Assembly: GCA_022428005.1 (NCBI GenBank)
Contig: JAKMDI010000014.1
Location: 1 to 64,000, forward strand
From: Flavobacteriaceae bacterium
GTDB taxonomy: Bacteria > Bacteroidota > Bacteroidia > Flavobacteriales > Flavobacteriaceae
DNA: 64,000 bases
Direction: 5' to 3'
Shown here: piece after piece, positions 9,123 to 17,858 of the stretch
Position numbering within the stretch: position 1 is the first letter of the stretch
Layout: every line of letters begins with the position of its first letter
The notes under the pieces: model-generated
Seen by the model: only the letters and a program-made list of their open reading frames with translations
Told to the model about the DNA's origin: nothing
Databases searched by the model: none
Position numbers and translations under genes: made by a program

Positions 9123-9509
9123 ATGATTCAACAGGTAACAAGGGGAATAAAAATTTCTGTGGTAACAGCTTTTGAGGGAAGTTTTCTCAAAGACAATATT
9201 CTGCACTATGCTTTTACCTACAACATAGAAATTGAAAACCAGGGAAAAAGTTCCGTTCAGCTGCTTACGCGACATTGGAAAATCATCGAAGCACTAAACA
9301 AAACGCAATATGTAAATGGCGACGGTGTAGTCGGCAAAAAACCGGTAATTAACCCCGGTGAGATTCACAAATACAAATCGGGCTGTTTGCTCTCCTCTGC
9401 TGTTGGCGCCATGAAAGGAGCCTACATCATGATTGACTTTTCCTCGACAAAAAAATTCAATGTTGAAATCCCCCCGTTTAAATTATCAGCCCCATTTATC
9501 TTAAACTAA
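9123..9509 (+). CDS. apaG: ApaG family protein
   Basis: 128 aa, full length for ApaG, a single fibronectin-like beta domain. Recognisable segments are YAFTYNIEIENQGKSSVQLL, TRHWKIIEALNKT, VNGDGVVGKKPVINPGE and GAMKGAYIMID. The biochemical role is unsettled; it is genetically linked in enterics to Co2+/Mg2+ homeostasis and diadenosine tetraphosphate metabolism. It converges on rsmG with a 4-nt overlap of the stop regions. Confidence 0.93.
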   Translation: MIQQVTRGIKISVVTAFEGSFLKDNILHYAFTYNIEIENQGKSSVQLLTRHWKIIEALNKTQYVNGDGVVGKKPVINPGEIHKYKSGCLLSSAVGAMKGAYIMIDFSSTKKFNVEIPPFKLSAPFILN

Positions 9510-10126
9510 CCTAAAGGGCAGTACACCAACTTTTTAGTGTCAAAAAACGATTCTTCAAAATAAGAACTGAGCGGAGTTACGCTTGCTTGTTGAAAGCCTT
9601 TTAGTTCGGACTTCAAGTCACCTCCTTTTAAGCACAAAAATCCATTTTTTAGGGTGTGACGATGATCAGATGATATCTTATCTGCGGTCCAATGTACCAA
9701 GGTTTTCAAGGGTGCTACTGCCCTGCTGACAACAAAATCCACCTTTATATCAAGCTGCTCCATCCGCTCGTGATAGGTATGAATATTTTTTATGTCTAGT
9801 TCTTTAATCACCGCATCGATCACCTTGATCTTTTTACCAACACTGTCCACCAAGTGGAATGCTACTTCAGGAAAAAAAATGGCAAGGGGTACACCTGGAA
9901 AACCTCCTCCAGTGCCTACATCAAGTAACTTACTGTCGGGTTTTAGTGTTAGAAATTTAGCTATGGACAATGAATGAAGCACATGGTGTAGATAAAAATA
10001 ATCAATGTCCTTTCTTGAAATAACATTAATGCGATCGTTCCAATATTTATAGTGCTCAAATAATAATTCAAATTGATTTTTTTGGTGATGGTTGAGGTTG
10101 GGAAAGTAATTAAAAATGAAATCCAA
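9506..10126 (-). CDS. rsmG: 16S rRNA (guanine-527-N7)-methyltransferase
   Basis: 206 aa, normal RsmG length. The SAM-binding motif LLDVGTGGGFPGVPLAIFFP and the motif VSRAVAPLKTLVHW are diagnostic. It methylates G527 of 16S rRNA. The start is a TTG codon: the reading MDFIFNYFPNLNHHQ aligns with the usual family N-terminus and no in-frame ATG lies upstream. A longer ATG frame just upstream is out of phase. Confidence 0.94.
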   Translation of the reverse strand: MDFIFNYFPNLNHHQKNQFELLFEHYKYWNDRINVISRKDIDYFYLHHVLHSLSIAKFLTLKPDSKLLDVGTGGGFPGVPLAIFFPEVAFHLVDSVGKKIKVIDAVIKELDIKNIHTYHERMEQLDIKVDFVVSRAVAPLKTLVHWTADKISSDHRHTLKNGFLCLKGGDLKSELKGFQQASVTPLSSYFEESFFDTKKLVYCPLG

Positions 10127-10197
10127 TGTAGTTTTTTCATAAAAGTAGAGAGAATGCTATAAAAATCAATATTTTTACGCCAGAACATAAACTAAAA

Positions 10198-11304
10198 ATG
10201 AATACAAAAAACATCCCGCGTTTTTCTAGAAAAGAATCCAAAGAATTTTTTAACACACTCAATAAAAGAGTCAACCAATATTTCAGAGAAAATAACATTG
10301 CCAAAACAGGTAACTGGAAGCTGTATCTCAAAACAGTGGTGATGTTCATGCTATTGGTTACCCCTTTTGTGTTAATCCTCCTGTTAGATATCAGTGATTG
10401 GTACAAACTCCCTCTTGCAGCCCTCATAGGTGTTGGATTAGCGGGAGTAGGTATGAATGTGATGCACGATGGGAATCATGGATCATTTTCCAAGTACCCT
10501 TGGATTAATAAATTAATGGGAAGTAGTATTTATATTTTGGCGGGTAATGTGTTTAACTGGAAAGTACAACACAATGTCTTGCACCATACTTATACGAACA
10601 TCAAAGATCACGACGAAGATTTGGATGCTGGAGTAGTTTTACGTTTTTCCAAACACGCCGAGTGGCGACCTCACCACCGATTTCAGCACCTTTATTCTGT
10701 GTTGTTATACGGATTATTAACCTTGAAATGGGCTATTGTAACCGATTTTATTCAATTGACGCGCTATCAGAAGAAAAATCTGTCCTATGCCAACAGTAAA
10801 AGTCATTCCGTCCAATGGGTAGGACTGATCATCTCCAAAATAGTTTATTTCTCAGTGTGGATTGTATTGCCAATTTTCGTTTTTCACTTGACTTGGTGGA
10901 AAGTGCTGATTGGGTTTTTTGTAATGCATTACACTGCGGGTCTTATACTCAGCCTTGTTTTCCAACTGGCACATATCATTGGTGAGGCAGACATGCCCTT
11001 ACCGGATTCAAAATCGGGTACCATGAAAAATTCCTGGGCGGTACATCAACTCAGAACTACTGTCAATTTCTCCACTAAAAATAGAATCGTCAATTGGTTT
11101 ACAGGAGGATTGAATCATCAAATTGAACATCACATTTTCCCGCACATCTCTCACGTTCACTACACTAAAATATCTAGAATTGTAAAGAGAACAGCCCAAG
11201 AATTTAATTTGCCTTACAACGAATACAAGACCACGAGGAGTGCCATTTTTTCTCATTTTAAATTCTTAAAACAAATGGGAATGCAACCTGTTTATGTTCA
11301 ATAA
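10198..11304 (+). CDS. Membrane fatty-acid desaturase
   Basis: 368 aa integral membrane di-iron desaturase. All three histidine boxes are present: HDGNHGSF, HNVLHHTYTN and the third, front-end type, NHQIEHHIFP (with QIEHH). Two hydrophobic pairs lie near residues 45-90 and 215-260. There is no cytochrome b5 domain. The architecture matches bacterial acyl-CoA/acyl-lipid desaturases similar to delta-6 or linoleoyl-CoA enzymes; the regiospecificity cannot be read. It is likely used for membrane-fluidity adaptation (inference). Confidence 0.92.
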   Translation: MNTKNIPRFSRKESKEFFNTLNKRVNQYFRENNIAKTGNWKLYLKTVVMFMLLVTPFVLILLLDISDWYKLPLAALIGVGLAGVGMNVMHDGNHGSFSKYPWINKLMGSSIYILAGNVFNWKVQHNVLHHTYTNIKDHDEDLDAGVVLRFSKHAEWRPHHRFQHLYSVLLYGLLTLKWAIVTDFIQLTRYQKKNLSYANSKSHSVQWVGLIISKIVYFSVWIVLPIFVFHLTWWKVLIGFFVMHYTAGLILSLVFQLAHIIGEADMPLPDSKSGTMKNSWAVHQLRTTVNFSTKNRIVNWFTGGLNHQIEHHIFPHISHVHYTKISRIVKRTAQEFNLPYNEYKTTRSAIFSHFKFLKQMGMQPVYVQ

Positions 11305-11321
11305 TCTAATTCTAAATATTA

Positions 11322-12500
11322 ATGTTATCCAATAGAATCAATAGCCTGCCGGCCTCTGCTACATTAGCTATGGCTGCCAAAGCGAGAGAACTGAAGAACA
11401 ATGGTGTTGACATCATTGGCCTGAGCTTGGGAGAACCCGACTTCAACACCCCAGAATTTATTAAAGACGCTGCCATACAGGCTGTGAAAGACAACTACAA
11501 CTCCTATTCTCCCGTAGATGGTTATGCAGATCTCAAAGAGGCTATTTGCACAAAATTCAAGAGAGACAATGGTTTGGATTACCAACCCTCACAAATTGTT
11601 GTTTCAACTGGCGCAAAGCAATCTATAGCCAATGTTTGCATGGTATTGCTCGACCCCGGAGATGAAGTCTTGTTGCCTGCTCCCTACTGGGTAAGCTATT
11701 CTGCTATTGCAACACTGGCAGAGGCAAAATCCATCATTATCCCCTCTTCTATAGAAACCGATTTTAAAATAACCCCTGAGCAACTGGAGAAGGCCATTAC
11801 CCCCAAAACTAAATTGGTAATGTTCAATTCTCCCAATAACCCCAGTGGCATTATTTATACCGAAGAGGAATACAGGGCATTGGGAGCTGTGTTGGAAAAA
11901 TATCCGGACATTTATATTTTGTCTGACGAAATTTATGAGCACATCAATTACGGAACACCACATTTTAGCATTGCCGCCATTCCAGAATTGTACGACAGAA
12001 CCATTACGGTAAACGGAGTGGCCAAAGCCTTTGCCATGACGGGCTGGAGAATTGGATATATTGGTGGACCAGAGTGGATTGCCAAGGCCTGTAATAAAAT
12101 GCAGGGTCAAATAACTTCAGGCGCCAACTGTATCGCCCAACGTGCTACTATTGCTGCTGTTTCTGCTTCGACGGATCAAATTCAGTATATGGTTGACGAA
12201 TTCAACAACAGAAGGAATTTAATATTAGGCTTATTGGCCGAAATTCCCGGCTTAAAGCTGAATGCGCCTCAAGGTGCTTTTTATGTGTTTCCCGATGTTT
12301 CCTCTTATTTTGGAAAAACAATAAAAGGGAAAACCATTGAAAATGCCAATGACTTTGCCCTCTTACTTTTGGAAGAGGCGCATGTGGCCACCGTGACAGG
12401 AGAGGCGTTTGGAAATCCCGATTGTATTAGGATATCCTACGCCGCCTCACAGGATGAAATTAAAACAGCGGTTCAAAGAATCAAAAGTGCTTTGCTTTAA
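11322..12500 (+). CDS. Class I PLP aminotransferase, aspartate aminotransferase type
   Basis: 392 aa, fold type I. Visible motifs are LGEPDFNTPEFIKDAA, the FNSPNNPSG Asn loop, LSDEIYEHINYG, the PLP lysine in NGVAKAFAMTGWRIGY, and the C-terminal Arg in PDCIRISYAAS. It resembles the AspC-like branch found in Bacteroidota and thermophiles. It starts 17 nt after the desaturase gene, so the two may be cotranscribed, although no functional link is evident. Confidence 0.92.
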   Translation: MLSNRINSLPASATLAMAAKARELKNNGVDIIGLSLGEPDFNTPEFIKDAAIQAVKDNYNSYSPVDGYADLKEAICTKFKRDNGLDYQPSQIVVSTGAKQSIANVCMVLLDPGDEVLLPAPYWVSYSAIATLAEAKSIIIPSSIETDFKITPEQLEKAITPKTKLVMFNSPNNPSGIIYTEEEYRALGAVLEKYPDIYILSDEIYEHINYGTPHFSIAAIPELYDRTITVNGVAKAFAMTGWRIGYIGGPEWIAKACNKMQGQITSGANCIAQRATIAAVSASTDQIQYMVDEFNNRRNLILGLLAEIPGLKLNAPQGAFYVFPDVSSYFGKTIKGKTIENANDFALLLLEEAHVATVTGEAFGNPDCIRISYAASQDEIKTAVQRIKSALL

Positions 12501-12517
12501 TCTCAGTCCTATTTTAT

Positions 12518-13600
12518 CTATCCGTTGATTACTCTTTCTTGGTGATTGATTGATTCTTGGTGAATCGCTTTGAACACTCTTGTGATGAAATCCTCACTCA
12601 GTGACCTCTGATTGCCCTCCGCCTTCATAGTGTCTAAAATCTCATTCCATCTTTTGTTTTGAAGAACAGCGACATTATTATCCTTTTTTAGCTGGCCAAT
12701 AGACTCCGCAATTTTCATGCGTTTTCCCAATGCATCCAAAATTCCTTGATCACAAACATCAATTTGCTCTCTTAAAGTTTCCATTTCCGTTTGGTATCCT
12801 TTTTCATCAGTAGTCTTTTTTCGGATTTTCAGATCATTCATGATTTCCACCAAACGGGCAGGTGTCACCTGCTGCTTGGCATCACTCCATGCGTTGTCAG
12901 GATCCCAATGTGTCTCTATCATCAGGCCATCGAAATTCAAATCCAATGCTCTTTGGCTCAAATCAAAAATAAGGTCTCTGCGCCCTGCTATGTGGGAAGG
13001 ATCACATATTAAAGGAAGGTCTGGAAACTTATTTTGAAACTCTACGGCTATTTGCCACTCAGGATTATTACGGTACTTGGATTTGTCATATGTAGAAAAT
13101 CCTCGGTGAATCACCCCTAATTTTTTTATATCAGCAGTGTAGAGTCTTTCCAGTCCACCCATCCATAGGGCCAAATCTGGGTTTACTGGATTTTTTACCA
13201 ATACAATTTTATCGGTGCCCTGTAATGCATCTGCAATTTCTTGGACAATAAAAGGGCTAACCGTGGACCGAGCACCAATCCACAAAATATCTACATCAGC
13301 CTCTAACGCCAGTTTGACGTGATCTTTATTGGCTACTTCAGTGGAAGTTAAGAGCCCTGTTTCTTCTTTTACCTTTTTGAGCCAGTCCAAACCAATCGCA
13401 CCGACACCCTCGAACATCCCCGGACGGGTTCTCGGTTTCCATATACCAGCCCTATAGACCGTAACGTCCGTATCTTTGAGCTCATGGGCTATTTTTAAAA
13501 CTTGTTCTTCGGTTTCTGCACTACAAGGTCCGGCGATCACCAATGGGTGATCCAATCCGAAATCGTGCAACCAACTACTCATTTCTTTACTATTTTCCAT
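12518..13600 (-). CDS. Bifunctional DAHP synthase / chorismate mutase
   Basis: 360 aa fusion. Residues about 1-260 are a KDOPS-like 3-deoxy-7-phosphoheptulonate synthase (VIAGPCSAETEEQ, YRAGIWKPRTRPGMFEGVG, CDPSHIAGRRD, IETHWDPDNAWSDAKQQ). Residues about 270-360 are an AroQ chorismate mutase helix bundle (LREQIDVCDQGILDALGKRMKIAE). It couples entry to the shikimate pathway with the Phe/Tyr branch. Last gene of the pheA operon; its ATG overlaps tyrA by 11 nt. Its expression should be controlled by the attenuator upstream of pheA. Confidence 0.95.
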   Translation of the reverse strand: MENSKEMSSWLHDFGLDHPLVIAGPCSAETEEQVLKIAHELKDTDVTVYRAGIWKPRTRPGMFEGVGAIGLDWLKKVKEETGLLTSTEVANKDHVKLALEADVDILWIGARSTVSPFIVQEIADALQGTDKIVLVKNPVNPDLALWMGGLERLYTADIKKLGVIHRGFSTYDKSKYRNNPEWQIAVEFQNKFPDLPLICDPSHIAGRRDLIFDLSQRALDLNFDGLMIETHWDPDNAWSDAKQQVTPARLVEIMNDLKIRKKTTDEKGYQTEMETLREQIDVCDQGILDALGKRMKIAESIGQLKKDNNVAVLQNKRWNEILDTMKAEGNQRSLSEDFITRVFKAIHQESINHQERVING

Positions 13601-14468
13601 TTTCTTTATTGTTAGTGGTTTCTGAAATGCCCTCTAAAATCTGACGAATACCATTGATTTCCAATAGCTGATCGTGTAATTCATCAAATTTTTCGGCTTC
13701 CAAAAGGGTTTTAAAATTATTTAAGTTGTCAATGTATTGAGATAGGGTATCGCTAATATTGTGTTTGTTCTGTTTAAAAATGGGTATCCACATATTGGGT
13801 GAGCTTTTTGCCAATCGGACGGTAGAAGAAAAACCACTACCCGCCATATCAAAAATGGTCGACTGATCTTTCTCCTTTTCCATAACAGTTTTACCCAACA
13901 TATAGGAACTGATATGAGATAAATGTGAGACATAGGTGATGTGCTGATCGTGCTCTACAGGGTCCATCTCCCTTAAATTCATCCCTATTTTCTTGAACCA
14001 ATTTTGGGCCCATTCCAAAAGATCTGGACGGGTTTTATGGGTTTCGCAAAGGATCTGAATTTTGTTGGTAAATAAATCGGGTAGCGCAGCTGCCGGTCCA
14101 GAGTATTCGGTTCCAGCCATAGGATGGGTTGCCAAAAACTGCCCTCTCTTAGAGTGCAGTGCCACCGCTTCACAAATCGCTGCTTTGGTCGAGCCAAAAT
14201 CCATTATCAATGCATTATCATTGATTTCATCCAGCAGATCAGAAAGCCGACTCAAAGCAGTATCCACTGGAATAGAGAGGAGTATCACATCCATTTGTTT
14301 GATCATTTTTTGCTCGAGTGGTTGATCGATTAATCCCAAGTCGATTGACTTCCTCAGGTTGGCAGCACTCCTATTGCTCCCATACAGTTCAACGTCGGGA
14401 ATGTGTTCCCGAGCCGACAACGCCAGTGAACCACCAATTAAACCAACTCCTATGACCCCTATTTTCAT
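13590..14468 (-). CDS. tyrA: Prephenate dehydrogenase
   Basis: 292 aa, single-domain TyrA without chorismate mutase. The N-terminal Rossmann motif is IGVIGVGLIGGSLALSAR; the substrate-domain motif THPMAGTEYSGPAAALP and the HDQHITYVSHLSHISSYML segment hold the catalytic histidines. It converts prephenate to 4-hydroxyphenylpyruvate. Its start overlaps the upstream aminotransferase stop by 4 nt and its end overlaps the DAHP synthase start, indicating translational coupling. Confidence 0.95.
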   Translation of the reverse strand: MKIGVIGVGLIGGSLALSAREHIPDVELYGSNRSAANLRKSIDLGLIDQPLEQKMIKQMDVILLSIPVDTALSRLSDLLDEINDNALIMDFGSTKAAICEAVALHSKRGQFLATHPMAGTEYSGPAAALPDLFTNKIQILCETHKTRPDLLEWAQNWFKKIGMNLREMDPVEHDQHITYVSHLSHISSYMLGKTVMEKEKDQSTIFDMAGSGFSSTVRLAKSSPNMWIPIFKQNKHNISDTLSQYIDNLNNFKTLLEAEKFDELHDQLLEINGIRQILEGISETTNNKENGK

Positions 14469-15613
14469 TTTTTTGAAATTCTTTCTATTGCTTTACTAAT
14501 TTGTGTTGCATCGACACAAAGAGAAAAACGGATGTATCCCTCCCCCTGGGTCCCAAAAATACTACCTGGTGTTATAAAGACATGGTGTTTATGTAAAATT
14601 TCGTCGATGAATTCTACTGCGGTTTTTTGGGTATCTCTTAGTTTGGCCCAAACAAACAACCCACAGCTATTCTGGTCAAAATCGGTGTCCAAAAGTGCTG
14701 CCAAATCAAAAACCAACTTTCTCCTTTCAAGGTAGACCTCATTGAGTTGTTGAAACCATTTTTTTTGGGCATTAAGGGCTGCAATAGCCCCCTTTTGAAT
14801 TCCAAAAAACATTCCAGAATCCATATTGCTTTTGACTTTCAGTACGGCACTAATATTGTCTTTGTTTCCCAAAACCATTCCCACCCTCCAACCTGCCATA
14901 TTGAATGACTTACTCAAAGAGTTTAGCTCCATGGCGACGTCCATAGCTCCTGGAACTGACAAAATACTTTGGGGCTTGTCGGTCAATACAAAACTGTAAG
15001 GGTTATCATTGATTAACAAAATTCCTTTTTCTCTGGCCCATGAGATCAATTTCGAAAAAGTAGTTGCATCAGCATTGGCACCAGTAGGCATATGAGGATA
15101 ATTAATCCACATAATTTTTACCCCCACTAAGTCCATCTGATCTAAACTCTCAAGATCGGGTTGCCAGTTATTGGTCGCTGATAAATCATAGAAAATGGGC
15201 GTTGCCTCCAATAATTTTGTTACCGACTCGTAGGTGGGATAGCCTGGGTTGGGAATCAACACTTTATCTCCAGGATTTAAAAAAGCCATTGAGATGTGCA
15301 TGATTCCTTCTTTGGACCCCATCAAAGGAAGTATTTCCGAGCTGGGATCCGCTGTTACCTGATAGTGTTTTAAATAAAAATCTGCAATCGCAGATCGTAA
15401 CTCTGGAAGCCCTTGATAACTTTGATACTGGTGGACTTTGGGATGATTAAAACTATCTTTTAAAGCATTGACAACTTCCGGATGGGCCGGTAAATCGGGA
15501 CTACCAATCCCCATGTTGATGACCGGTTTTCCTGCTGCCACCATCGCCGCTACTTCTCTTAGTTTTTTTGAGAAGTAGTACTCCTGAACTGAATTGAGTC
15601 TTCGTGCTGTCAT
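14465..15613 (-). CDS. Class I PLP aminotransferase of the aromatic operon
   Basis: 382 aa, fold type I. Motifs: INMGIGSPDLPAHPEVV, LMGSKEGIMHISMAFLNPGD, NPGYPTYESV, NYPHMPTGANAD, NDNPYSFVL, the PLP lysine in MELNSLSKSFNMAGWRVGM, and IRFSLCVD. The family is near LL-DAP/methionine-type aminotransferases. Its place between pheA and tyrA, with 4-nt overlaps on both sides, argues that it supplies phenylalanine and tyrosine by transamination of the keto acids. Substrate is inferred from context only. Confidence 0.9.
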   Translation of the reverse strand: MTARRLNSVQEYYFSKKLREVAAMVAAGKPVINMGIGSPDLPAHPEVVNALKDSFNHPKVHQYQSYQGLPELRSAIADFYLKHYQVTADPSSEILPLMGSKEGIMHISMAFLNPGDKVLIPNPGYPTYESVTKLLEATPIFYDLSATNNWQPDLESLDQMDLVGVKIMWINYPHMPTGANADATTFSKLISWAREKGILLINDNPYSFVLTDKPQSILSVPGAMDVAMELNSLSKSFNMAGWRVGMVLGNKDNISAVLKVKSNMDSGMFFGIQKGAIAALNAQKKWFQQLNEVYLERRKLVFDLAALLDTDFDQNSCGLFVWAKLRDTQKTAVEFIDEILHKHHVFITPGSIFGTQGEGYIRFSLCVDATQISKAIERISKK

Positions 15614-16434
15614 AATTTTCCTGCTGGGTATTCGCCTAAAACTTTAAATGAGGCGGCCATAATCTCTAACAGTGATTTGGCTTTTTGGTAATCTGAAAGG
15701 GCGTCAAAGGTAACATCCACAAAAAAAGCATACTTCCCTGGAGTCTCAATCACTGGCAGGGATTGTATTTTGGTCAAGTTTAAGTTACAGTCACTAACCA
15801 CGTTGAGTGCGGTGGCCAAACTGCCTCTTTTGTGGTCCAAAACAAATTTCCATGCGGCCTTATTGACCTTGTTTTTTTTGTCTTCTTCTTTCTTCTGAAG
15901 AATGATGAACCGTGTAACATTGTTTTTTATGGTCTGAATTGAAGGATTTAAAATTTCCAGACCATATATCTCTGCTGCCCTAACACTGGCAATGGCAGCT
16001 TTGGACGTCCATTTTTGCGCACCGATTTTGTATGCCTCTTCTGCTGTGTCATGACTCTCCACCAGCTTGATTTGGGGGTGTTTTCTGAAGAATTTCTTAC
16101 ATTGTAAAAGAGCCATTGGATGAGAATGCACCTCCTCTATCTCTTGAATCTTTTGACCTGGCAATGCCATTAGGTTGTGTTCTATCCTCAGAAAATGTTC
16201 TCCTGTGATAACCAATTCGTATTGATCCAAGAGTGCATAATTGGGCAGAATGGATCCTGCGATAGAATTTTCTATTGCCATTACGCCAAGATCGCATTTT
16301 CCCGAATCAATTGATTGAGCTAGTTCATCAAAAGTAGAGCACTCTAACCGTTCTGGTGGGACAGAGAAGTACTGTTCCACAACCTGGTCGTGAAATGATC
16401 CTTTTATTCCTTGTATGGCTACTTTTTTAGGCAT
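15610..16434 (-). CDS. pheA: Prephenate dehydratase with ACT domain
   Basis: 274 aa. The catalytic domain (residues about 1-185) shows AIQGIKGSFHDQVVEQYF, VMAIENSIAGSILPNYALL, EVHSHPMALLQCKKF, ESHDTAEEAYKIG and NVTRFIIL. A C-terminal ACT domain (about 195-270) includes HKRGSLATALNVV and the ESRP-like turn IQSLPVIETPGKYAFFVDV, so Phe feedback is likely. First gene of the four-gene aromatic operon. Its ATG is 5 nt downstream of the T-run of a leader terminator, so transcription into it depends on antitermination. Confidence 0.95.
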   Translation of the reverse strand: MPKKVAIQGIKGSFHDQVVEQYFSVPPERLECSTFDELAQSIDSGKCDLGVMAIENSIAGSILPNYALLDQYELVITGEHFLRIEHNLMALPGQKIQEIEEVHSHPMALLQCKKFFRKHPQIKLVESHDTAEEAYKIGAQKWTSKAAIASVRAAEIYGLEILNPSIQTIKNNVTRFIILQKKEEDKKNKVNKAAWKFVLDHKRGSLATALNVVSDCNLNLTKIQSLPVIETPGKYAFFVDVTFDALSDYQKAKSLLEIMAASFKVLGEYPAGKL

Positions 16435-16439
16435 CGCTC

Positions 16440-16524
16440 AAAAAAAAAGTCCCGATAAATCAGGACTTTAAGTTTATACAAAATATTGTGTTACTACAAA
16501 GTCCTTCTATCCGTTGAATAGAAG
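16440..16524 (-). promoter_or_regulatory. Transcription attenuator (pause, antiterminator and terminator hairpins) of the pheA operon
   Basis: Four segments read 5' to 3' on the minus strand. Segment 1 CTTCTAT (16524-16518), inside Tyr/Phe codons, pairs with ATAGAAG (16510-16504). The same arm continues as AGGACTTT (16505-16498), which pairs perfectly with AAAGTCCT (16469-16462). That in turn is the 5' arm of a terminator, AAAGTCCTGA (16469-16460) with TCGGGACTTT (16455-16446), UUUA loop, 10 bp with one GU, and a run of nine T. The 1:2, 2:3 and 3:4 pairings are mutually exclusive. The terminator ends 5 nt before the pheA ATG. This is a classical ribosome-mediated attenuator by structure. Confidence 0.93.
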
Positions 16525-16559
16525 TAGAAGTAAACGTTGTAATAGCTGTTATTGTTCAT
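16494..16559 (-). CDS. Tyr/Phe-rich leader peptide of the pheA operon
   Basis: A 21-codon ORF starting at ATG 16559-16557 and ending at TAG 16496-16494, too short for the ORF track. It contains the run YYNVYFYFY, so five Tyr and two Phe codons fall within nine residues. Its codons 13-14 lie in attenuator segment 1 and its last codons and stop lie in segment 2. A ribosome stalling for charged Tyr- or Phe-tRNA would therefore free the antiterminator, while one reaching the stop would mask segment 2 and allow termination. A TAnnTTTG promoter is 17 nt upstream. Confidence 0.92.
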   Translation of the reverse strand: MNNNSYYNVYFYFYSTDRRTL

Positions 16560-16575
16560 TTTTATAATAATGGCA

Positions 16576-16606
16576 CAAATGTATAATAGCTTTTTACAAA
16601 AACAAA
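16576..16606 (-). promoter_or_regulatory. Promoter of the pheA leader and operon
   Basis: On the minus strand TTTG (16606-16603) and TACATTTG (16583-16576) are separated by 19 nt, an excellent match to the Bacteroidota -33/-7 sigma consensus (TTTG, 17-23 nt, TAnnTTTG). Transcription would begin about 10 nt before the leader peptide start codon. Confidence 0.8.
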
Positions 16607-16689
16607 TCATTTTTTGTTTTTTTTACAGTTATTCGAAACCTGATATCTTAATTTCCCAAAATCGATGAAACACTAACCCCAGTGGATAT

Positions 16690-16725
16690 TTTTTATTTAA
16701 AGTAGGGAAAAAAAACCCGCTTTAA
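16690..16725. other. Hairpin of unknown role upstream of the oxidoreductase gene
   Basis: TTTAAAG/CTTTAAA and GGG/CCC arms enclose a run of A, giving an interrupted stem with a small internal loop. Neither strand has a clean T-run after it, so it is not a convincing terminator. It lies 45-80 nt before the ATG of the Gfo/Idh/MocA gene and could be a 5' UTR structure. The rest of this intergenic interval up to the pheA promoter shows nothing I can name. Confidence 0.35.
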
Positions 16726-16768
16726 AGAAGAAAATAATAACTTTCCATTTCAATAGAAAACTAAAAAA

Positions 16769-17764
16769 ATGTCAACAAAAAACAATAAGAAATTGATTCG
16801 GTGGGGTATTATAGGCTGCGGAGATGTGACCGAAGTAAAAAGCGGTCCAGCCTTTAACAAAACTGAGGGTTTTGAAATAAAGGCTGTAATGAGAAGAGAT
16901 GAAGCAAAGGTCAAAGATTATGCAAAGAGGCATGGTGTAGACAAGTACTACACAGACGCAGATGCTTTGATCCATGACGAAGAAGTGGATGCGGTATACA
17001 TAGCTACCCCTCCAGACAGTCATCTTAACTATGCTTTAAAAGTAGCCGAAGCAAATAAACCTTGCTGTATTGAGAAACCTATGGCTCCTTCTTATGCCGA
17101 GAGCCTTCAAATTACGGAAGCGTTTAAAAAACACAATACGCCGCTTTTTGTTGCCTATTACAGAAGGTCTTTACCCAGGTTTGTCCAAGTTAAAAAATGG
17201 CTAGAAGATGGTGAAATTGGCACTGTCCGACATATTAATTGGCATTTAAGTCAACCTGCCAGCCCCACAGATCTCTCAAAAAATTATAATTGGCGAACGG
17301 ATTCACGGGTCGCTCCAGGTGGATATTTTGACGACTTGGCCAGTCACGGTCTTGATCTGTTTATTTATTATTTAGGTGATATAGAAAATGCTAAAGGCAT
17401 CAGTCTAAACCAGCAAGGGCTTTACGATGCAAAAGATGCTGTATGCGCCAGTTGGTTACACAAAGGAGGGGTCACTGGAATGGGGGTTTGGAATTTTGGA
17501 ATAGAGTCCATGGATCGAGTCGAAATTTTTGGGAACCAAGGAAAAATTATTTTTTCTGTTTTTGAGGAACGCGCTGTGCAGCTTTTTAAGGAAGGAAAAA
17601 TGACGGAAGAATTGTCTATAGACCACCCCAAGCATGTTCAGTTTCCTCATGTAGAAAACATCCAAAAACAGCTCTTTGGCGACGGATACCTCCACCCCTC
17701 TCCGGGTGAAACAGCGGTGCACACCAGTTGGTTCATGGACAGTATTCTCGGAGTAATGATTTAA
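16769..17764 (+). CDS. Gfo/Idh/MocA family oxidoreductase
   Basis: 331 aa. N-terminal Rossmann fold (RWGIIGCGDVTEVKSGPAF), the VYIATPPDSHL strand, and the family's EKP motif in CIEKPMAPSYAES; the C-terminal substrate domain carries GGYFDDLASHGLDLFIYYLG with the conserved His. Such enzymes oxidise or reduce sugars, inositols and related alcohols with NAD(P). The substrate is not readable and neighbours give no hint. Start ATG chosen because it gives the full Rossmann motif. Confidence 0.9.
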   Translation: MSTKNNKKLIRWGIIGCGDVTEVKSGPAFNKTEGFEIKAVMRRDEAKVKDYAKRHGVDKYYTDADALIHDEEVDAVYIATPPDSHLNYALKVAEANKPCCIEKPMAPSYAESLQITEAFKKHNTPLFVAYYRRSLPRFVQVKKWLEDGEIGTVRHINWHLSQPASPTDLSKNYNWRTDSRVAPGGYFDDLASHGLDLFIYYLGDIENAKGISLNQQGLYDAKDAVCASWLHKGGVTGMGVWNFGIESMDRVEIFGNQGKIIFSVFEERAVQLFKEGKMTEELSIDHPKHVQFPHVENIQKQLFGDGYLHPSPGETAVHTSWFMDSILGVMI

Positions 17765-17812
17765 ATACCGTGAATTTAGATTTTCAATTCACAGTCAAAA
17801 TCATATTTATAT

Positions 17813-17820
17813 AACTTTGA
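17813..17820 (+). promoter_or_regulatory. Possible -7 element of the gldA promoter
   Basis: TAACTTTG matches TAnnTTTG, 38 nt before the TTG start of gldA. A GTGAATT/AATTCAC inverted repeat (17771-17793) lies just upstream; no clear -33 TTTG. Confidence 0.42.
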
Positions 17821-17858
17821 ATACTATTAAAGCATTGACACTTTAAAATAACCCATCA

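Noticed and set aside
11604-12110. 168-codon minus-strand ORF opposite the aminotransferase
   Set aside because: Long only because of codon bias on the opposite strand; the plus-strand enzyme has all catalytic motifs.
16690-16725. Hairpin as an intrinsic terminator
   Set aside because: The stem is interrupted and no T-run follows on either strand; kept only as a hairpin of unknown role.
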